Assembly: GCA_934631055.1 (NCBI GenBank)
Contig: CAKTXP010000098.1
Coordinates: 1 to 8,633 of the forward strand
DNA length: 8,633 nucleotides
From: an uncultured Clostridia bacterium
Lineage (GTDB): Bacteria; Bacillota; Clostridia; Christensenellales; Aristaeellaceae
Direction: 5' to 3'
Shown here piece after piece: positions 5,617 to 8,633 of this stretch; positions within the stretch are counted from its first letter, which is position 1, and every line of letters starts with the position of its first letter. The notes under the pieces were generated by a model. It had not been told where the DNA came from, did no database searches, and saw only the letters and a program-made list of their open reading frames with translations. Position numbers and translations under genes: made by a program.

Positions 5617-7025
5617 CCTGAGCGGGAACTTCGTATAGTATACCCTTCTTTTTCCCAAATTGCAAGCCATTCTCGCAATCTTTTAAAAAATTCTTCGTTT
5701 TTGGTCGTTTTGAGCAGCATACCGATGAGCTGACCGGTTGCCTCGCGCGTGCGCCCCTGCGAGAGGATCTGCCGGACCATCGCGACGCCCTCGCATTCTT
5801 CGCGCGTAAGCAGCAGTTCCTCATGCCGCGTGCCGGACTTTGCCAAATCAATTGCCGGAAAGACTCGCGCTTCCGACAGCGCGCGGTCGAGCTTGATCTC
5901 CGCGTTGCCCGTTCCCTTAAACTCTTCAAAGATGATGTCGTCCATGCGGCTTCCTGTCTCCACCAAAACCGTCGCAATGATGGTCAGGCTTCCGCCCTCT
6001 TCGATGTTTCGCGCCGCGCCGAAAAAGCGTTTGGGCTTGTCCAATGCGCCGGGCGCTAAACCGCCGCTCATCGCCCGTCCGCTCGGATTCATCGCGTTGC
6101 AGGCTCGCGCCAGACGGGTCAGGCTGTCCATCAGCACAACGACATTCTTCCCCTGTTCGACCAGTCTCTGCGCGCGCTCGTAGACCATATCGGCGACGCG
6201 GACGTGATTCTCCTGCGGCGAATCAAATGTCGAATAATAGACCGGCGCGCGGATGGAGCGCTTGATATCGGTCACTTCTTCCGGACGCTCGTCGATGAGC
6301 AGCACCATCAGTTCGATATCCTTGTGATTCTTCTCGATGGCGCGGGCAATTTTTTGCAGCAGGATGGTCTTGCCCGCTTTCGGCGGCGCGACGATAAGCG
6401 CGCGCTGTCCCAATCCGATGGGCGCGATAAAATCCAGCAGGCGCATGGACGCGTCGCTCGTGCCGTCCGCGCTTTCCAGCGTCAGGCGTCGATTGGGATG
6501 GATGGGCGTCAGCGTATCAAACGGTCGGCGGACGCGTGCGATCTCCGGATTGTCCCCGTTGACGGACTCGATGTACATCAGCGCGTTATATCGGTCGCCC
6601 ATGCGCTTGGGACGCGTCTTGCCGACGATCTCATCGCCGCTGCGCAGTCCGAACCGGCGGATCTGCGCGATGGATACATAGATGTCGTCCGGACCCGGCG
6701 AGCAGTTCTGCGTCCTCAGAAAACCATAGCCGCCGGGCTGCACCTCCAGCACGCCGCACCCGCCTGCGAGCAGCCCTGCCTTGAGCATCTTCGGCACGAC
6801 CGGATTGCTCGTTCCATATTCCTCATCGTAAAAGCCCAGCGGTTTAGGCTTATACAAGCCGATATCGCCGCTTTCCTCTTCCTTCTGCGCCGTGCGGAGT
6901 TCATGATCGAGCAGTTCGACCAGTTTCGCCTTATTGACGCCGTACGGCAGCCGCACTTTCTTTTCCCGCGCATACTCCCGCAGCTGCACGACCGTCATGT
7001 TTTGAATCGCTCTTACAGATTCCAA
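5610..7025 (-). CDS. rho: Transcription termination factor Rho
   Basis: Rho is a hexameric RNA-dependent ATPase that ends untranslated transcripts. Counting from a TTG start at 7025 (471 residues), the N-terminal SAP-like helical part is followed by a cold-shock-type RNA-binding domain containing GGYGFLRT (98-105). The Walker A APPKAGKT (213-220), Walker B LLIDERPEE (242-250), DSLTRLARA (300-308), FFGAARNIEEGGSLTI (334-349) and EEFKGTGNAE (367-376) all match the family. The start is uncertain. The frame is open to an ATG at 7091 and there is another ATG at 6998, neither with a ribosome binding site. TTG at 7025 has GGAGGAG 11 nt upstream and keeps a family-like N-terminus (ESVRAIQNMTVVQLREYA). 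The extra upstream segment would instead encode two hairpins, as expected of a leader. The stop is TGA. Confidence 0.96.
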   Translation of the reverse strand: MESVRAIQNMTVVQLREYAREKKVRLPYGVNKAKLVELLDHELRTAQKEEESGDIGLYKPKPLGFYDEEYGTSNPVVPKMLKAGLLAGGCGVLEVQPGGYGFLRTQNCSPGPDDIYVSIAQIRRFGLRSGDEIVGKTRPKRMGDRYNALMYIESVNGDNPEIARVRRPFDTLTPIHPNRRLTLESADGTSDASMRLLDFIAPIGLGQRALIVAPPKAGKTILLQKIARAIEKNHKDIELMVLLIDERPEEVTDIKRSIRAPVYYSTFDSPQENHVRVADMVYERAQRLVEQGKNVVVLMDSLTRLARACNAMNPSGRAMSGGLAPGALDKPKRFFGAARNIEEGGSLTIIATVLVETGSRMDDIIFEEFKGTGNAEIKLDRALSEARVFPAIDLAKSGTRHEELLLTREECEGVAMVRQILSQGRTREATGQLIGMLLKTTKNEEFFKRLREWLAIWEKEGYTIRSSRSGI

Positions 7026-7036
7026 TCCGGATTCAG

Positions 7037-7080
7037 CTCCTCCCAATGGGCAAACATGTTTTGCCGCGGCTCTCCCGCGG
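7037..7080 (-). promoter_or_regulatory. Structured rho leader: two hairpins before the ribosome binding site
   Basis: On the minus strand CCGCGG-GAGAG-CCGCGG (7064-7080) is followed by a hairpin at 7049-7065 with arms GGCAAA and TTTGCC, sharing two bases with the first. The sequence GGAGGAG (7037-7043) comes 5 nt later. The tandem structures lie directly upstream of the likely TTG start of rho. They could control rho translation or premature termination of its mRNA. rho is autoregulated in several bacteria, but the mechanism here is inference. Confidence 0.5.
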
Positions 7081-7145
7081 ATGTGCTTCATGGTGAAGGA
7101 TATGCTGATTTCAGGAAAAATATACGGGGTTACGATTAGGGAACG

Positions 7146-7338
7146 TTGGGGCGCCGCCCCAAACCCCGGCAGGGAACATTGTTCCCTGCACCCTTTCTTC
7201 GCTTCGCGTTGGTTTTAATCATCTTAGGCATACGACGCGCATGCGCGTCGTTCAACGAAACTGATTTAAGCCGCCGCGAAGCGAATCGGGAAATCCAAGA
7301 ACCTCAGGTTCTTGGCGGGGCTTGGGGCAGAGCCCCAA
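7146..7338. repeat. Intergenic hairpin repeat, copy D (most complete)
   Basis: This 193-bp copy lies between rho and the methyltransferase gene and is the best model of the element. In order it holds: a tip hairpin 7146-7162 (TTGGGGC/GCCCCAA, loop GCC); CCCCG (7164-7168); a 21-nt hairpin 7169-7189 (arms GCAGGGAACA and TGTTCCCTGC); the arm TTCGCTTCGCGTTGG (7198-7212); the perfect palindrome ACGACGCGCATGCGCGTCGT (7232-7251); the arm CCGCCGCGAAGCGAA (7271-7285); a 21-nt hairpin 7295-7315 (arms CCAAGAACCT and AGGTTCTTGG); CGGGG (7316-7320); and a tip 7322-7338 (TTGGGGC/GCCCCAA, loop AGA). CCCCG can pair with CGGGG, the two arms pair at 13 of 15 positions, and AATCA (7217-7221) pairs with TGATT (7262-7266). 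The whole could fold as a cross with side hairpins. Confidence 0.88.
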
Positions 7339-7345
7339 TCGTCCC

Positions 7346-8347
7346 TTACGCTTTCCGCGCAAGGATCACGTCGCGGCTGATCGCCTGCTCGACCCAGTGT
7401 TCCAGATTCGCCGTCTCAACGATCTCAAATCCCGCTTTTTCGCAAAGGCGGATCAGCCCCTCGCGCTTCGTGACATGCGTGTTGAAACTCATCGCCAATA
7501 CGCCGCCGCGCTTGAGAACGTCATACCAGCCTGAAAGCGCCGCCGCCAGTGTCCCGCCGATGGAATCCTGCTTGCCCGCTGTGCCTTTCTGTACGCCGTA
7601 TGGAATGTCCGTCACCATCAGATGAACGCTCTGCGGCTTGAGCAGCGCCGCCGCGTCGCGCGTGTCGCCGCAAATCAATCGGAGCGTCCGCGTGTCGCCA
7701 TCCTTAAAATGCTCCGCGCTGTCGGAAAAGACAAACTTGTTCTCCCGCCCACCAACTTTGCCGCGCACCGTCAGCGCGCTGTCCGTCCGCTTAAACTTCG
7801 TGCGGTGGAATTCCAGATACCGCGTCATGTAGTCGGCGGATTCCTTAACATCCGCCTTGTCGATTTCGATGCCCACGCCGTGATAGCCGCGCCGCAGAGC
7901 GAGCATCAGCGTCGTGCCGCGTCCCGCCATCGGGTCGCAGACGATGAGCTGACTGTCATGCACAGGCATGAACCCGCTCGCCGCCAGCGCCATGGTCAGC
8001 ATCGTATCGGTAAACATCTCGTTCGTCTTACCCTTGTACTTGAGCAATGCGGGCAGGTCTTCGCCGACATAGTTCGGATGCGCGCGGTCAAGCGGCGTCA
8101 GGCGTCCGTCCTCCATGGAGAACAGCATGTATACGCTGGCAAGCTGGCTGAGCATGCGCATATCGCGCGCGGTCAGCTTTTCTTCTTCAAACGTGAGGAA
8201 CATCGCGCCGCCCATTTCCTTCGGCACGACCTCAGCTTCACGCCCGAGCGCGGCAAGCGTCATCGCAAGCTCCTGCGTCGCCAGCTGTAAAAGCGATTGA
8301 CGATAGCGGATGTTGGCATGGGGATAAAGCAAAAAGGCATAGGTCAT
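7346..8347 (-). CDS. Trm11-like SAM-dependent methyltransferase (UPF0020 fold)
   Basis: This 333-residue protein probably methylates the N2 amino group of a guanine in RNA, by analogy with archaeal and eukaryotic Trm11 (tRNA G10). Substrate and position are inference. The catalytic domain holds SAM motif I CDPMAGRGTTL (137-147), the acidic residue after strand 2 in GVGIEIDK (157-164), a CGDTRD motif (226-231) and the catalytic TDIPYG (246-251), a variant of the (N/D)PPY motif. MSFNTHVTKREG follows. The first 110 residues contain FLLYPHANIRYRQ and a poorly conserved region, and are too short for a full THUMP domain. The ATG at 8347 has GAGG 10 nt upstream. A TATACT at 8368-8373 on the minus strand could be its -10 box, without a clear -35. 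The stop is TAA, 7 bp beyond repeat copy D. A DNA methyltransferase is less likely because no target-recognition domain is visible. Confidence 0.88.
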   Translation of the reverse strand: MTYAFLLYPHANIRYRQSLLQLATQELAMTLAALGREAEVVPKEMGGAMFLTFEEEKLTARDMRMLSQLASVYMLFSMEDGRLTPLDRAHPNYVGEDLPALLKYKGKTNEMFTDTMLTMALAASGFMPVHDSQLIVCDPMAGRGTTLMLALRRGYHGVGIEIDKADVKESADYMTRYLEFHRTKFKRTDSALTVRGKVGGRENKFVFSDSAEHFKDGDTRTLRLICGDTRDAAALLKPQSVHLMVTDIPYGVQKGTAGKQDSIGGTLAAALSGWYDVLKRGGVLAMSFNTHVTKREGLIRLCEKAGFEIVETANLEHWVEQAISRDVILARKA

Positions 8348-8375
8348 GAAATTCTTCCCTCTTTCTTAGTATAAA

Positions 8376-8505
8376 CGCCGCGAAGCGAAGATGGGGATTG
8401 GGATTGGAGTCACGCGCCCGCTGTGCGGGATTCAGCGTGACGGAAATCGGAAATCGTAAGAAACGCTTTGCGTTTCTATACGAGTTTCCCGGGTCGGCAG
8501 CCCAA
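8376..8505. repeat. Intergenic hairpin repeat, copy E (right arm split by an insertion)
   Basis: The sequence CGCCGCGAAGCGAAGATGGGG (8376-8396, one module) matches the right arm of copy B. The tip that should follow is broken: TTGGG (8399-8403) and CGGCAGCCCAA (8495-8505) are separated by about 90 bp. The inserted part has two hairpins of its own. One is at 8409-8441 (outer arms GTCACGC and GCGTGAC, inner CCCGC and GCGGG). The other is at 8455-8482 (12 bp with one bulge, core arms AGAAACGC and GCGTTTCT). It lies directly upstream of the methyltransferase gene. No coding frame in 8348-8633 looks real. Confidence 0.65.
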
Positions 8506-8521
8506 TGTTTTCCCAAATCAA

Positions 8522-8570
8522 TCAAAAAAGTAGTTTCAGAGTAGAATGCAAAGCACTCTACAATTGAAAC
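8522..8570 (-). terminator. Intrinsic terminator of an upstream gene beyond the right edge
   Basis: On the minus strand GTTTCA pairs with TGAAAC (8565-8570 with 8533-8538). Inside it, GTAGAGTGC pairs with GCATTCTAC with one mismatch around a TTT loop, and TACTTTTTTGAT follows. This should end a minus-strand gene whose body lies right of the window. Its last codons may be in 8571-8633, but three frames each reach a stop there and I cannot choose between them. Confidence 0.75.
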
Positions 8571-8633
8571 GGCGGCGTTTTGAAAACACCTGCTTTTAGA
8601 TACAGCACACTATAAATTCGTCTTAAAACAAAC

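Noticed and set aside
5351..5977. A 208-codon frame joining rpmE to 140 upstream residues, as a possible fusion.
   Set aside because: The upstream part overlaps the C-terminal third of rho in another frame and is low-complexity Arg/Ser sequence; rpmE has its own ATG and ribosome binding site at 5548.
7595..7612. TDIPYG in the methyltransferase as a broken catalytic motif.
   Set aside because: The acidic residue, the second proline and the tyrosine are kept; as I recall, D-L/I-PYG occurs in related Firmicute proteins, so it is probably active.
2103..8505. The repeated hairpins as a CRISPR array.
   Set aside because: Copies are kilobases apart, differ in length and have genes between them; there is no regular spacer pattern.
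8558..8632. A 24-codon frame on the minus strand at the right edge, as the 3' end of a neighbouring gene.
   Set aside because: Its TAG stop falls within the terminator stem, and the other two frames stop earlier (8610-8612 and 8623-8625); the true frame cannot be chosen from 60 bp.

Overview
The window comes from a moderately GC-rich Firmicute, most likely of the class Clostridia. The basis is gene content and order (rho, L31, a DUF1385 membrane protein, prmC, prfA and Sua5 in series), the use of GTG and TTG starts with AAGGAGG-type ribosome binding sites, and the close similarity of RF1 and Rho to low-GC Gram-positive forms. I cannot name the genus. All eight complete genes and the one edge-truncated gene lie on the minus strand, so the region is transcribed from right to left. 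I see no tRNA, rRNA, CRISPR array, prophage or transposase.

In transcription order: a terminator for an unseen gene at the right edge (about 8522-8570); a Trm11-like SAM methyltransferase (7346-8347); rho (5610 to about 7025) and rpmE (5351-5548), followed by a clear intrinsic terminator; an XRE repressor and four-helix membrane protein pair with its own strong promoter (4382-5025); DUF1385 overlapping prmC by 4 bp (2312-4230); then prfA (1012-2091) and sua5 (1-1007, missing a few C-terminal codons). The core genes belong to translation and its quality control. PrfA ends translation, PrmC methylates its GGQ glutamine, Sua5 makes the precursor for t6A37 in tRNA, L31 is ribosomal, and Rho ends transcription of untranslated RNA. 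The Trm11-like enzyme is probably another RNA modifier.

The unusual content lies between the genes. Five intergenic gaps hold copies or fragments of a modular, structure-rich repeat built from hairpin-forming blocks: 17-nt GGGGC...GCCCC tips, 21-nt hairpins with 10-bp stems, a CGCTTCGCG/CGCGAAGCG long-range stem and a perfect 20-nt central palindrome. The best copy (7146-7338) could fold into a cross or cloverleaf. Base differences between copies are compensated within stems, which points to selection or templating of the structure. One copy supplies the last codons and stop codon of prmC and touches the ribosome binding site of prfA.

A second point is that RF1 carries Arg-Gln where RF1s I know have Ile-His at the codon-reading position (residues 192-193). 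None of the eight complete genes here uses a UAG stop.
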